Below are positions 19,602 through 27,690 of a DNA stretch of 64,000 nucleotides, one piece after another (positions within the stretch are counted from its first letter, which is position 1; each line of letters begins with the position of its first letter). Made by a program: the position numbers and the translations under genes. The DNA lies in NCBI GenBank assembly GCA_964228555.1, contig CAXQZU010000030.1:1-64000 (forward strand), given 5' to 3'. The stretch comes from CAXQZU01 sp964228555. Its GTDB lineage: Bacteria > Planctomycetota > PLA2 > JAEUHO01. The notes under the pieces were generated by a model. The model was not told the origin of the DNA. It did not search any database and was given only the letters and a program-made list of their open reading frames with translations.

Positions 19602-20794
19602 AGGTGCTGGTCGTGCGCCGTGGTCGAGGCAAGCCGCTGTGGATGGGCCATCCCTGGGTGCACGCCGACAGCGTGGAGCGGGTGCTCGAGGACCCGCGGG
19701 AGGCCCCGCAGGACCTCGTCGAGGTGCAAGACAGCGACGGCAAGCGCGTGGGCTACGCCCTGCACTCGCCCGGCTCGCTGCTGGTGGCGCGCATCGTCAC
19801 GCGCGAGGCCGAGCCTCCGGCGCTGGAGGCGCTGCTGGACGCGCGCCTCGCAGCCGCGCAGGCCTTGCGACAGCGGCTGTTCCCCGACCCGGCGTTCACG
19901 GATGCCTACCGGCTGGTGCACAGCGAGGGCGACGGCCTGCCCGGCCTGGTGGTGGACCGCTTCGGGCCGGTGCTGGTGGCCCAGTTCGCCACGGGGCCCA
20001 TGTTCCGGCGGCGTGAGGTGCTGGCCCAGCGACTCCTCACCCTCACCGGCGCACGCAGCCTCCTGTCGCGCCCGGGCGGGCACGAGGAGGAGGAGGGCAT
20101 ATCGCCCGCCGAGGTGGCCTGGTCCGTGGGCGAGTCCGTGCCCGACCTGCTGCACCTGCGCGAGGCAGGCATGCCCCTGCTGGTGGCGCCGCGCGAGGGC
20201 CAGAAGACGGGCCACTTCGTGGACCAGCGCGAGAACCGCCTGCTGGTGGGGGCGCTGGCCCCGGGCATGGAGGTGCTGGACCTGTTCTGCGGCACCGGGG
20301 GCTTCGCGCTGCGGGCCTTGCAGGCCGGCGCCACCTCGGTGCTCGCGGTGGACGCCTCGGAGCGCGCGCTGGCGCAGGCGGCAGCCCATGCGCGCCTGCT
20401 GGGCGTGGAGCCGCGCCTCTCGCTGCAACGCGGCGACGTGCGCGAGGTGCTGGGCAGCCTGCGCAGCGCCGGACGGCAGTTCGGCCTGGTGGTGCTGGAC
20501 CCACCGAGCCTCTTCCCGCGGCGCGGGCCTGCGGGGGCTGCGCTCAAGGGCTATCGCGAGCTCAACGTGCGCGCCCTCACGCGGGTCGCCCCGGGCGGCT
20601 TCCTCGCCACCTTCACCTGCAGCGGGCGCCTGGACCGCGAGGGCTTCCTCGAAGTGGTGCGGGCCGCGGCGCGCGAGTGTCGTGCCGAGGTGCGCGTGCT
20701 GCGCGAGCTGCACGCAGGGCCTGACCACCCGTGGTCGCTGTGCGCGCCCGAGGGGCGCTACCTCACCGGCCTGCTGCTGCGGGTGGTCGCATGA
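19598..20794 (+). CDS. rlmI: 23S rRNA m5C methyltransferase, RlmI-type
   Basis: This 398-aa SAM-dependent methyltransferase has an N-terminal PUA-like domain (KPLWMGHPWVHADSVER) and a Rossmann methyltransferase domain with LDLFCGTGGFALRAL, the VVLDPPSLF motif and the TFTCSG catalytic-cysteine motif. RlmI methylates C1962 in E. coli; the exact site here is inferred. It sits between a metallopeptidase gene and a small membrane protein gene, overlapping each by ATGA. Confidence 0.9.
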   Translation: MKVLVVRRGRGKPLWMGHPWVHADSVERVLEDPREAPQDLVEVQDSDGKRVGYALHSPGSLLVARIVTREAEPPALEALLDARLAAAQALRQRLFPDPAFTDAYRLVHSEGDGLPGLVVDRFGPVLVAQFATGPMFRRREVLAQRLLTLTGARSLLSRPGGHEEEEGISPAEVAWSVGESVPDLLHLREAGMPLLVAPREGQKTGHFVDQRENRLLVGALAPGMEVLDLFCGTGGFALRALQAGATSVLAVDASERALAQAAAHARLLGVEPRLSLQRGDVREVLGSLRSAGRQFGLVVLDPPSLFPRRGPAGAALKGYRELNVRALTRVAPGGFLATFTCSGRLDREGFLEVVRAAARECRAEVRVLRELHAGPDHPWSLCAPEGRYLTGLLLRVVA

Positions 20795-21069
20795 GCCCGG
20801 CCACCGCAGACCTGCTGCGCAAGGTGCTGGCCGGCACGCTCTCCATCGTCGTGACCGTGTTGCTGTTCCGCGTCATGTTCCGGGCCGCGCATGGCCGGGC
20901 CACGCCCGGCGATCCCGAGATGTGGATTGCGCTCGGCCTGCTGGTGCTGGGTTTCTGGTGGGTCAAGTCGGCCCGCCGGGTGCGGGGCCTCGTCGGCATC
21001 GAGCCGCCGCCCGATCCGGGGGCAGGAGGCGCGGGCGAGGGCCCGCCGCCTCGTGAGGGCCCCGGCTGA
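20791..21069 (+). CDS. Small membrane protein (92 aa)
   Basis: Two probable transmembrane segments are visible (around VLAGTLSIVVTVLLFRVMF and MWIALGLLVLGFWWV), followed by a Pro/Gly-rich tail. The ATG overlaps the rlmI stop, so the two are translated as a pair. No family was recognised. Confidence 0.65.
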   Translation: MSPATADLLRKVLAGTLSIVVTVLLFRVMFRAAHGRATPGDPEMWIALGLLVLGFWWVKSARRVRGLVGIEPPPDPGAGGAGEGPPPREGPG

Positions 21070-21082
21070 GCCCGGCGGCCGC

Positions 21083-21697
21083 TCAGCGCAGCGGGCTCAC
21101 CTCGGCATCCGCGATCGAGTAGATCGCGATCAGCCAGCCGGCCTCGCGCACCTCCGCAGCCCGGAAGGTGCCGACCACCTGCAGGGGCTCGAGGCTGCGC
21201 TCGAGGCCGGGGCGGCCGCGGGCCAGCGTCACGTTCACGGTGCCGTTGAGCCCGGCCGGCATGCCGAAGCAGCAAGACCAGTAGCTCCCCACCAAGGCGA
21301 ACTGCTTGATGTCTTCCCACTCGAAGCTGGGCATCAGGAAGCCGACCATGGTCACGCGCTGGCCATCCACGGCCTTGAGCGCATCGGGGATGCCGCCCAG
21401 GCCCACGGCGGCGCTGTACTCGAACGAGCGCAGCACTTCCCACGACAGGTAGCGCGTGCCGGGCGCCGCGCTCTCGGGCGAGGCCTCCAGGATGCCGTTC
21501 ACGTCCACCTTCACGCCCGCCGGCAGGCTGTGCAGGCCAGGCAGGCCCTCCTGCGAGGGGGAGGAGGTGCTGGCGGGAGCGACGGCCACGGTGGAGCTGG
21601 CCGTGGCGGCGTGGCGCACGCCCGCGGCCAGCAGGGCGGCCATGAGCAGCGAGCCCAGCCCCAGCACCGCGCCGCGGACGAGGTCGGTGCGCGCCAT
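21083..21697 (-). CDS. DUF3299-family protein
   Basis: This 204-aa protein has an N-terminal hydrophobic anchor (AVLGLGSLLMAALLAAGV). Its C-terminal part fits DUF3299, with LSWEVLRSFEY, GQRVTMVGFLMPSFEW and YWSCCFGMPAGLNGTVNV. In other bacteria, DUF3299 proteins sit beside an ABC ATPase and FtsX-like permease linked to zinc homeostasis, for example the Zur-controlled PA4063-PA4066 group. Here it is the last gene of a similar set. A paired-cysteine site (CC) may bind metal. Its function is not established. Confidence 0.8.
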   Translation of the reverse strand: MARTDLVRGAVLGLGSLLMAALLAAGVRHAATASSTVAVAPASTSSPSQEGLPGLHSLPAGVKVDVNGILEASPESAAPGTRYLSWEVLRSFEYSAAVGLGGIPDALKAVDGQRVTMVGFLMPSFEWEDIKQFALVGSYWSCCFGMPAGLNGTVNVTLARGRPGLERSLEPLQVVGTFRAAEVREAGWLIAIYSIADAEVSPLR

Positions 21698-21701
21698 GGC
21701 G

Positions 21702-22916
21702 TCAGGCGCCGGGGGCGAGGTTGCTGGCCACGGGAGTACGGTACCCGCGCCAGGCCGGCAGCAGCCCCGCCGCGGCGCCAAGGCCCACCACGCCCAGCAG
21801 CAGCCACGCGTCCACCAGCCCCGGCACGGCCTCGAGGCGCACGCCGTAGGAGGCAAGCGCCCACGGGGCCAGCGCGGCCAGCAGGCCGTGGCCCAGCGCG
21901 AGCCCCAGCAATCCACCCAGCAGGCAGAGCACGCTGCCCTCCAGCACGATCAGGGTGAAGATGTGGGCCGGGCGGGCGCCCAGCGCGCGCAGCACGGCGA
22001 TCTCGCGCCGCCGGCCCTGGAGCGTGTTGTAGAGGCCCACGAGGATGCCCAGCCCGCCCACGAGCAGGACGAGGCCGCTCACGCCCTCGAGCACCTTCAC
22101 CAGCGGCGCGACCACGCCGTCGAGCAAGCGCAACACCTCATCGGCCGGCAGCACGGGCTGGGCCTCCGGCTCGCCGTCGCGCCACTCGGCGTAGGCGGCG
22201 AGCCGCAGGTGGGGCGCGCCCAGCCGCAGGCCCACCGCGCTCAAGCGTCGCTCGCCGGGCGTGGAGGTGGCGGGCGCATGCCCCTCGATCTCGTAGAACG
22301 TGGGCAGCGGGATGAACACGGCGCGGTCCTGCGGCGTGCCGGTGGGACGCAGCACGCCGACCACCTTCCAGCGCTCGGCATGCTGGGCGCCGCCCTCGCG
22401 CGTGCCATGGCTGACCTGCAGCTCGGCGCCCAGGCCCAGCCCGCCGGTGCGCGCCGCCAGGCTGCCCACGACGGCCTCGAAGGCCTCCGGCTCGAACAGC
22501 CTGCCCGTGACGCCGTCGGCGAGCGGCCGGCCCGAGGCATCGGAGAGCGTCTCGAAGTGGGCGAGGGTCGTGCCCACCACCCGGTGGCCGCGGTAGGTGT
22601 CGCCCATGGCGTAGGGCACGGCCGAGCGCACGCGGACGTCGGCGCGGGCACGCTCGTAGGCCGACCACGGCAAGGTGCCGGCGGGGTCGTCCACGAAGAA
22701 CAGCGTGGCCAGCACCGACTGCAGCGCGCTGCCGTTCTTGGGCGCCAGCAGCAGGTCGTGGCCGCGCGCGGCATCGCGGAACGAGCGCTGCGTGGCGGCG
22801 TGGCCGTGCCACACCACCAGCGCCAGGGCGGAGCCCAGCCCGATGTAGAGGGCCGTCAGCGCGGTGGCCAGAGGCCGGCGGCGCAGTCCCAGCCAGGCCA
22901 GCGTGACGAGGTTCAT
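21702..22916 (-). CDS. FtsX-like ABC transporter permease
   Basis: This 404-aa MacB/FtsX-type permease has one transmembrane segment near residues 15-38, a large extracytoplasmic domain and three C-terminal segments (VLLVGGLGILVGLY, LCLLGGLLGLALGHGL, LLLGVVGLGAAAGLLPAWRGY). The core NTLQGRRREIAVLRALGA is typical of the family. Its ATG overlaps the ABC ATPase stop (ATGA), and it ends four bases before the DUF3299 start. The cargo is unknown; zinc or lipoprotein handling are the main guesses. Confidence 0.9.
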   Translation of the reverse strand: MNLVTLAWLGLRRRPLATALTALYIGLGSALALVVWHGHAATQRSFRDAARGHDLLLAPKNGSALQSVLATLFFVDDPAGTLPWSAYERARADVRVRSAVPYAMGDTYRGHRVVGTTLAHFETLSDASGRPLADGVTGRLFEPEAFEAVVGSLAARTGGLGLGAELQVSHGTREGGAQHAERWKVVGVLRPTGTPQDRAVFIPLPTFYEIEGHAPATSTPGERRLSAVGLRLGAPHLRLAAYAEWRDGEPEAQPVLPADEVLRLLDGVVAPLVKVLEGVSGLVLLVGGLGILVGLYNTLQGRRREIAVLRALGARPAHIFTLIVLEGSVLCLLGGLLGLALGHGLLAALAPWALASYGVRLEAVPGLVDAWLLLGVVGLGAAAGLLPAWRGYRTPVASNLAPGA

Positions 22917-23620
22917 GCGCCCGCCCTCTCGCTGGGCAGGCGTAGCGCCACCTGGCGCGGGAAGCGCCGCAGCACGCTGGGGTCGTGGCTGACCAGCAGC
23001 AGGGCCGCGCCGCGCTCGGCGCAGAACGAGGTGAGCAGGGCAAGGCAGGCCTCGGCCCGCGCTGCGTCGAGGCTGGCCGTGGGCTCGTCCGCCAGCACCA
23101 GCGTGGGGGAGCCCGCCAGCGCGCGCGCGATGGCCACCCGCTGCTGCTGGCCCGTGCTCAGCTGCGCGGGCAGGTGGTGGAGGCGGTCGCCAAGGCCCAC
23201 GCGCCCGAGGGCGTCACGCGCGGCCTGCCGGGCAGGCTGGCCCGAGGCCGGACGGAACGTCATGCCCAGCGCGACGGTCTCCAGCGCGGTCAGCCCCGGG
23301 AGCAGGTGGAAGGCCTGGAAGACGATGCCGACGTGGCGCGCACGCAGCCGGTCGCGGGCCGCCTCGGAGCGGCCGGTCATGGCCTCGCCGCCCACCTCCA
23401 CCTCGCCGCCGTCGGCGGGCAGCAAGCCGGCCACCACGTGCAGCAGGGTCGTCTTGCCGCTGCCGCTCTCCCCCGTCACCGCCACCTGCTCGCCGCGGGC
23501 GAGCTCGAGCGAGGGCAGGTCCAGCACCTGCGTGCGGCCTCCCTCCGGGTCGTCGAACCAGCGGGAGAGGCCCCGGATGCGCAGCGCGGGGGCGCGCAGC
23601 GTGTCAACGGCTGCAGGCAT
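22913..23620 (-). CDS. ABC transporter ATP-binding protein (MacB/LolD type)
   Basis: This 235-aa ATPase has Walker A GESGSGKTT, Q-loop VFQAFHLLPGLTA, signature LSTGQQQRVAIARAL, Walker B LVLADEPTASLD and the H-switch SHDPS. It pairs with the FtsX-like permease through a four-base overlap. The ATG at 23620 overlaps the end of the ribbon-helix-helix gene by 17 bases, placing the regulator in the same transcript. Confidence 0.9.
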   Translation of the reverse strand: MPAAVDTLRAPALRIRGLSRWFDDPEGGRTQVLDLPSLELARGEQVAVTGESGSGKTTLLHVVAGLLPADGGEVEVGGEAMTGRSEAARDRLRARHVGIVFQAFHLLPGLTALETVALGMTFRPASGQPARQAARDALGRVGLGDRLHHLPAQLSTGQQQRVAIARALAGSPTLVLADEPTASLDAARAEACLALLTSFCAERGAALLLVSHDPSVLRRFPRQVALRLPSERAGA

Positions 23621-24044
23621 GGCGCTCCCGCGCCGGCTCGCTGCCGGCCACGCGATGGCCGCAGGTCGTGCACTCCTGGCTGCGCGCAAAGCAGGCGGAG
23701 CAGAAGTAGTCGCCGAAGGAGAGGAAGCTGCGCAGGCGCTCGAGCTCGCGTGCGCCCTCGAACCGGTCGCGAGCCGCGGTGTCGGCGATCACGGGCCCGT
23801 CGCGCCCGCAGTCGAGGCAACGGGCGCGCGGCACGGCGTGCACGTGGCGCCGGCCGGGCTGGGCCAGTGCGGTGGGGGGGCGGCGTCCGCTGCCGGCGCA
23901 GAGCGGACAGGCCTCCTCGAGGCGTGCACGCAGGGCCTCGCGGATGAACTCGCTCTTGTTGGGCACCGCATCGAGGGCGGCCGCGGTGTCGGCATCCACC
24001 TTGACGGCCACCAGGATGGGCTTGCGGGGGCGACGAGCGGCCAT
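23604..24044 (-). CDS. Ribbon-helix-helix protein with zinc-ribbon cysteines
   Basis: This 146-aa protein begins with a ribbon-helix-helix DNA-binding segment (ILVAVKVDADTAAALDAV, then SEFIREALRARL). It continues with four CxxC pairs at 46/49, 76/79, 115/118 and 125/128 plus His67, His69 and His130. This suggests a regulator with structural or sensing zinc sites. It leads the ABC/FtsX/DUF3299 genes, overlapping the ATPase gene, so autoregulation and metal-responsive control are inferred. A partial palindrome lies just upstream at 24066-24079. Confidence 0.75.
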   Translation of the reverse strand: MAARRPRKPILVAVKVDADTAAALDAVPNKSEFIREALRARLEEACPLCAGSGRRPPTALAQPGRRHVHAVPRARCLDCGRDGPVIADTAARDRFEGARELERLRSFLSFGDYFCSACFARSQECTTCGHRVAGSEPARERHACSR

Positions 24045-24065
24045 GAGGACCTCCAGGTGACCGCC

Positions 24066-24079
24066 GTTGTACGCGCAAC
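24066..24079. promoter_or_regulatory. Candidate operator half-sites GTTG-N6-CAAC
   Basis: GTTG and CAAC form an interrupted palindrome 22 bases before the start of the ribbon-helix-helix gene. It is AT-richer than its surroundings. Its use as an operator is a guess. Confidence 0.25.
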
Positions 24080-24107
24080 CCGTGGCCGACGCTGCCCGTG
24101 CCGCAGG

Positions 24108-25061
24108 TCAGCGTCCCAGGGCCTGCTTGAGGCGCAGGGCGCGGCGCACCAGCCCCACGCACAGGAACAGGGCCATGGCCAGCGCCACGGTGAGCAGGAC
24201 GCGCGTGAGGACGTTGTTGAGCACCTCGGCCGTGGGCCCGCCGAGCACCTCGCGCGGCAGGTCCACCACGCTGGAAGCGGTCGCCGCGCGCACCAGCAGG
24301 TAGAGGCCCAGCGCCCCGGCCAGCAGGTCCAGGCCGTGGGCCAGGGCGCTGGCGCCGCGCCCGGCCAGCACCACGGCGCAGCGCAGGGCCACCAGCGCCA
24401 GCACGGCGTCCAGCCATGGCAGCAGCCCGACCAGGTCGTTCGCGAGGAAGGGCACGGAGCGCCCGTCCGATCGCACGGCGAAGATGCGGTCGCGCAGGGG
24501 ATGCAGGATCACGGCCAGCAAGGCCAGCAGCACGAGCGTGCGCCACGCCTCGCCCCGGCTCCATCCGCGCGGCAGGTCGGGAGCGCCCAGCCGGCCCGGC
24601 CGTCCCCAGCCGCCGGAGAGCGCGAACCACGCGAAGAGCAGTCCAGCGTCCAGCAGCAGCACCCCCAGCGCCGAGGTGAGCGTGGCCACCACGCTGCCCA
24701 TGGCCAGCGGTCCCAGCAGGCCGGGGACGGCAGGCCGCGTGGCGCCGGCCATCGTGAGCGCGACGCTGAGCAGCAGGTGGCAGGCTGCCAGCACGCACCA
24801 CCACCGTGCGAAGCTGCGCCGCGCCGACACGCCCACGGAGATGGGCTGCTCGGCCAGCGTGTCGATGAGCGCCTCGGGCACGCCCAGGCGCGCGAGGGCC
24901 CGCTCCTCCGCCTGCGCCGCCGGGATGCCGGGGCTCATGGCCTCGACGCGCTCGTGGATGAGGGACTCGACCTCGGCCACCACGCGCTCTGCCTCGCTGG
25001 CGGGCAGCAAGTCACGCAGGCGCTCGAGGTAGGCGCGCGCCTGCGGGCTGGTCAGGCTCAT
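24108..25061 (-). CDS. HAAS-domain membrane protein
   Basis: This 317-aa protein has a soluble helical start (AYLERLRDLLPASEAERVVAEVES to LGVPEALIDTLAEQ) of the HAAS type, a domain that often pairs with PadR regulators. Several transmembrane segments follow. Its ATG overlaps the PadR stop by ATGA. Membrane-protein partners of PadR are often the regulated targets, so this gene is probably repressed by its neighbour. Confidence 0.8.
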   Translation of the reverse strand: MSLTSPQARAYLERLRDLLPASEAERVVAEVESLIHERVEAMSPGIPAAQAEERALARLGVPEALIDTLAEQPISVGVSARRSFARWWCVLAACHLLLSVALTMAGATRPAVPGLLGPLAMGSVVATLTSALGVLLLDAGLLFAWFALSGGWGRPGRLGAPDLPRGWSRGEAWRTLVLLALLAVILHPLRDRIFAVRSDGRSVPFLANDLVGLLPWLDAVLALVALRCAVVLAGRGASALAHGLDLLAGALGLYLLVRAATASSVVDLPREVLGGPTAEVLNNVLTRVLLTVALAMALFLCVGLVRRALRLKQALGR

Positions 25062-25393
25062 GACTCCACCTCCATCACGATCTCGTCCGTGGCATCCCGC
25101 ACGCGGCGCCACAGGGCCGCCAGGCTGGCCCGCGCCTCACGGCCGGCGGGGGAAAGGCTGTAGTACTTGCGTGGCCGCGCTGCGCTCGGCTCCCAGGCGG
25201 CCACCAGCACGCCCTGCGACTCCAGGCGCCGGAGCAGGGGGTAGAGGGTGCCCTCCTCGATGTCGAAGCCCCGCAAGGCCAGCAGGCGGATCAGGTCGTA
25301 GCCGTAGCGCGGCTCTTCCAGCAGGCACAGCGTCACCAGCGGCAGCACGCCGCGGCGCAGCTCGACCTCGACATGCCGGTCGTCCATGCTCAT
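25058..25393 (-). CDS. PadR-family transcriptional regulator
   Basis: This 111-aa winged-helix protein has the PadR signatures LLEEPRYGYDLIRLL, EEGTLYPLLRRLESQGVL and RKYYSLSPAG. The ATG at 25393 has GGGAGG just upstream. It is the first gene of a two-gene unit with the HAAS membrane protein and is divergent from the repeat protein at 25501. The inducing signal cannot be read from the sequence. Confidence 0.92.
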   Translation of the reverse strand: MSMDDRHVEVELRRGVLPLVTLCLLEEPRYGYDLIRLLALRGFDIEEGTLYPLLRRLESQGVLVAAWEPSAARPRKYYSLSPAGREARASLAALWRRVRDATDEIVMEVES

Positions 25394-25488
25394 GCAGCCG
25401 CCTCCCGGGGCGGCACCCCCGTAGATCGGCTGCCCGCGCCGGGGCAGTGAGCCTGCCTCCGCCGCCGTGCCGGGGCTGGCGCGTGGGC

Positions 25489-25494
25489 TAGGAT
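25489..25494 (+). promoter_or_regulatory. -10 element TAGGAT of a probable leaderless gene
   Basis: TAGGAT ends six bases before the ATG at 25501. There is no ribosome binding site between them, so the transcript should start at the ATG. Confidence 0.5.
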
Positions 25495-25500
25495 GCGTCC

Positions 25501-26799
25501 ATGGCCCGCGCCCGCCCGCTGCCCGCGCTGCTGGTGGGGGTCCTGCTGGGCTGGCTGCCAGGGCAGGCATGGGCGGGCCCGCCCGAGGCCGCAGCGCCGC
25601 CGCAGGAAGCGGGGCTGCGGGCGGACCTGTCCCGGCTCCAGAGCCCCTTGCGCGGCGAGCGGATGGAGGCCGAGGAGGCCCTCGCACGGCGGCTGCCCGC
25701 TGCGCGCGAGGCGCTGGCCCGCGCCTTCGAGCAAGGCGACGAGTCCCTCAAGACCGCGCTGGCCGAGGTGCTGGCGCGCGACGACAGCCCACGCCTCCTG
25801 CACCTGCTGGTGGAGGCGTGGCGCAGCGGGGGCGAGGCGCTGGCCGGGCGTGCCCGCGACGGGCTGCTGCGGCAGGCTGACGCGGCGGTGGCTGCGCTGC
25901 CCTCGTTCCGCCCTGCGACAGCCGTGGCCGAGGTGCGCGCGGTCTCCGACCTCGCTGCACTGCTGGAACGCGATGCGGTCGAGCGGGCCTTCCTCGACCG
26001 CAAGTCCGGCAGCGGCAGCACCGGCTACTACAAGGGGCAGTATGCGCCGCTGTCGAGGTGGCGGGCGGCGGCCCTCGACGTGTGCCTGCACATCGTGATG
26101 GACCAGGCGCTGCGCATGCCCGGCGGCTCGGCAGCGGGCGGCTACCGGATGGTGCGGCCCATGACCCGGGTGATCGACACCTGGGAGCTGCGCGGCATGG
26201 CGCTCAATGCCGTGCAGGACCTCGCCACCCCCGAGGATGCCGACGTGGTGCGGCGGCTGGACGCCTACTGGCGCGAGCTCGCCAGCCGCCCCGAGGGGGA
26301 GGAGGACGGGGACATCGAGCGGGAGGTGTTGCACGACGACCTGCTGGCCACGCTCTACCGCCTGCAGCCCCGCCGGTACCTCGCCGACCTGCGAGGTCGC
26401 GTGGCAGAGCTGGAGGGCTCCTCGGGCTGGAGCCGACGCGGACGCGCCGAGGCGGCGCAGCTGGCCCTGCGCGCGGGCTGGCACGACCGGGCCGTGCGCC
26501 TCTACCGCAGCCAGCTGGGCAGCAGCCTCTCGCCGGCACACGACCACTACAACCTCGCCTGCGCGTATGCGCTCTGGTCGCAGGAGCCCGGCAGCCAGGA
26601 CCCGGCGGCGCTGCAGCGGACGTCCCTCGAGCACCTCACGCGCGCGGTGGACCTTGGCTGGGCGGACATCGGATGGACCGAGCAGGACGGCGACCTCGCG
26701 CCGTTGCGCGAGCAGCGGGCCTACCTGGACCTGCTCGCCCGCATGCGCGCCGCGCTGGAGGTGCCGCTGCCGGAGGGCGACGCAGGGACGGGCCGCTAG
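25501..26799 (+). CDS. Secreted HEAT/TPR-like protein
   Basis: This 432-aa protein has a signal peptide ending near GQAWA (residue 25). Residues 35-140 are HEAT-like. The end carries a TPR-like terminal repeat (HYNLACAYALWSQEPGS, then HLTRAVDLGWADI and LREQRAYLDLLARM). No catalytic motif was seen. It converges on the UbiA-family gene with shared CTAG at the stop. Function unknown. Confidence 0.78.
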   Translation: MARARPLPALLVGVLLGWLPGQAWAGPPEAAAPPQEAGLRADLSRLQSPLRGERMEAEEALARRLPAAREALARAFEQGDESLKTALAEVLARDDSPRLLHLLVEAWRSGGEALAGRARDGLLRQADAAVAALPSFRPATAVAEVRAVSDLAALLERDAVERAFLDRKSGSGSTGYYKGQYAPLSRWRAAALDVCLHIVMDQALRMPGGSAAGGYRMVRPMTRVIDTWELRGMALNAVQDLATPEDADVVRRLDAYWRELASRPEGEEDGDIEREVLHDDLLATLYRLQPRRYLADLRGRVAELEGSSGWSRRGRAEAAQLALRAGWHDRAVRLYRSQLGSSLSPAHDHYNLACAYALWSQEPGSQDPAALQRTSLEHLTRAVDLGWADIGWTEQDGDLAPLREQRAYLDLLARMRAALEVPLPEGDAGTGR

Positions 26800-27677
26800 G
26801 CGCGCAGCGCAAAGATCATGCGCTGCGAGAGGTAGATGAGCACGAAGGCCACGATGGGGGCCGCCAGGTCCACCTCGAAGGCGTCGGCACCGGCAGCCAC
26901 GGCGCCCGCGAGCAGGTAGAGGCCCAGCAGCATCTCCAGCACCTGCCGCTTGGCGGGGCCCGGCTTGGGCAGGCGGCCCGCGGCAAGCCCCAGCAGGCTG
27001 GGAGCCAGCAGGGCGCCGGGCAGCGTGACGCGGCCCGCGGCCAGCATGCCCAGCCCGCAGCCTCCGAGGATGGCCAACGCAGCCAGCATGCGCGCGGCGC
27101 GCACGCGCGGCGGAGAGGGGCTCTCCTCGGTGGTGCTGAGCACCGTGGCCCCGGCGCTCCACAAGCCGATGCACAGTGGCGCCACCAGCGTCCACGCGGG
27201 GGCCTGGCCCGAGAGCACCAGCGGCAGCACGCCGAGCGCGCCGTTGGCCGTGCGCACCAGCCCCATGGCCACGGCCGCAGGCACCAGCCTGTGCTTGGCC
27301 TGCAGGTTGTAGGCCGTGGCCGCTGCCAGCGCGGCCACGGCTGCCGCGTGGTTGCCTTGCCAGAGCGCCAGCCCGGCCGCAGCCGCGCCCAGCAGCAGGA
27401 CGACGCACAGTGCCCAGCCCAGCGAGAGCCGGCCCGAGGGCAAGGGGCGATCCCGCGCGAGCAGGCGGTCTCGCTCGCGGTCGGCCACGTCGTTGAGCCC
27501 CATCCCGTAGCCGTAGAGGCATAGCGACGTGGCCGCGAGCGCAGCCCACTGCGTGGGGCTCACCGCGTCCAGCGGGCGGCCCGCCGCGCCCAGGGCCAGC
27601 AACAGGCAGGCGGCGCTGTCGCAGGCTGCCGTGGGGGCCAGCGGGACGCGCAGCAGCCGCAGCAGGTGCCTGGCCAC
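26796..27677 (-). CDS. UbiA-family prenyltransferase-like membrane protein
   Basis: This 293-aa, mostly hydrophobic protein has the first Asp-rich motif NDVADRERD (Asn62, Asp63, Asp66, Asp70) in the usual GxGLND context and about eight transmembrane segments. The second Asp-rich motif is not clear; the matching place reads YNLQAKHR. UbiA enzymes attach isoprenoid chains to small aromatic or sugar acceptors. The GTG start at 27677 lies 13 bases after the site-2 protease stop. The acceptor is unknown. dxr, an early isoprenoid enzyme, lies just upstream. Confidence 0.82.
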   Translation of the reverse strand: MARHLLRLLRVPLAPTAACDSAACLLLALGAAGRPLDAVSPTQWAALAATSLCLYGYGMGLNDVADRERDRLLARDRPLPSGRLSLGWALCVVLLLGAAAAGLALWQGNHAAAVAALAAATAYNLQAKHRLVPAAVAMGLVRTANGALGVLPLVLSGQAPAWTLVAPLCIGLWSAGATVLSTTEESPSPPRVRAARMLAALAILGGCGLGMLAAGRVTLPGALLAPSLLGLAAGRLPKPGPAKRQVLEMLLGLYLLAGAVAAGADAFEVDLAAPIVAFVLIYLSQRMIFALRA

Positions 27678-27690
27678 GCGCGCGACCGGC

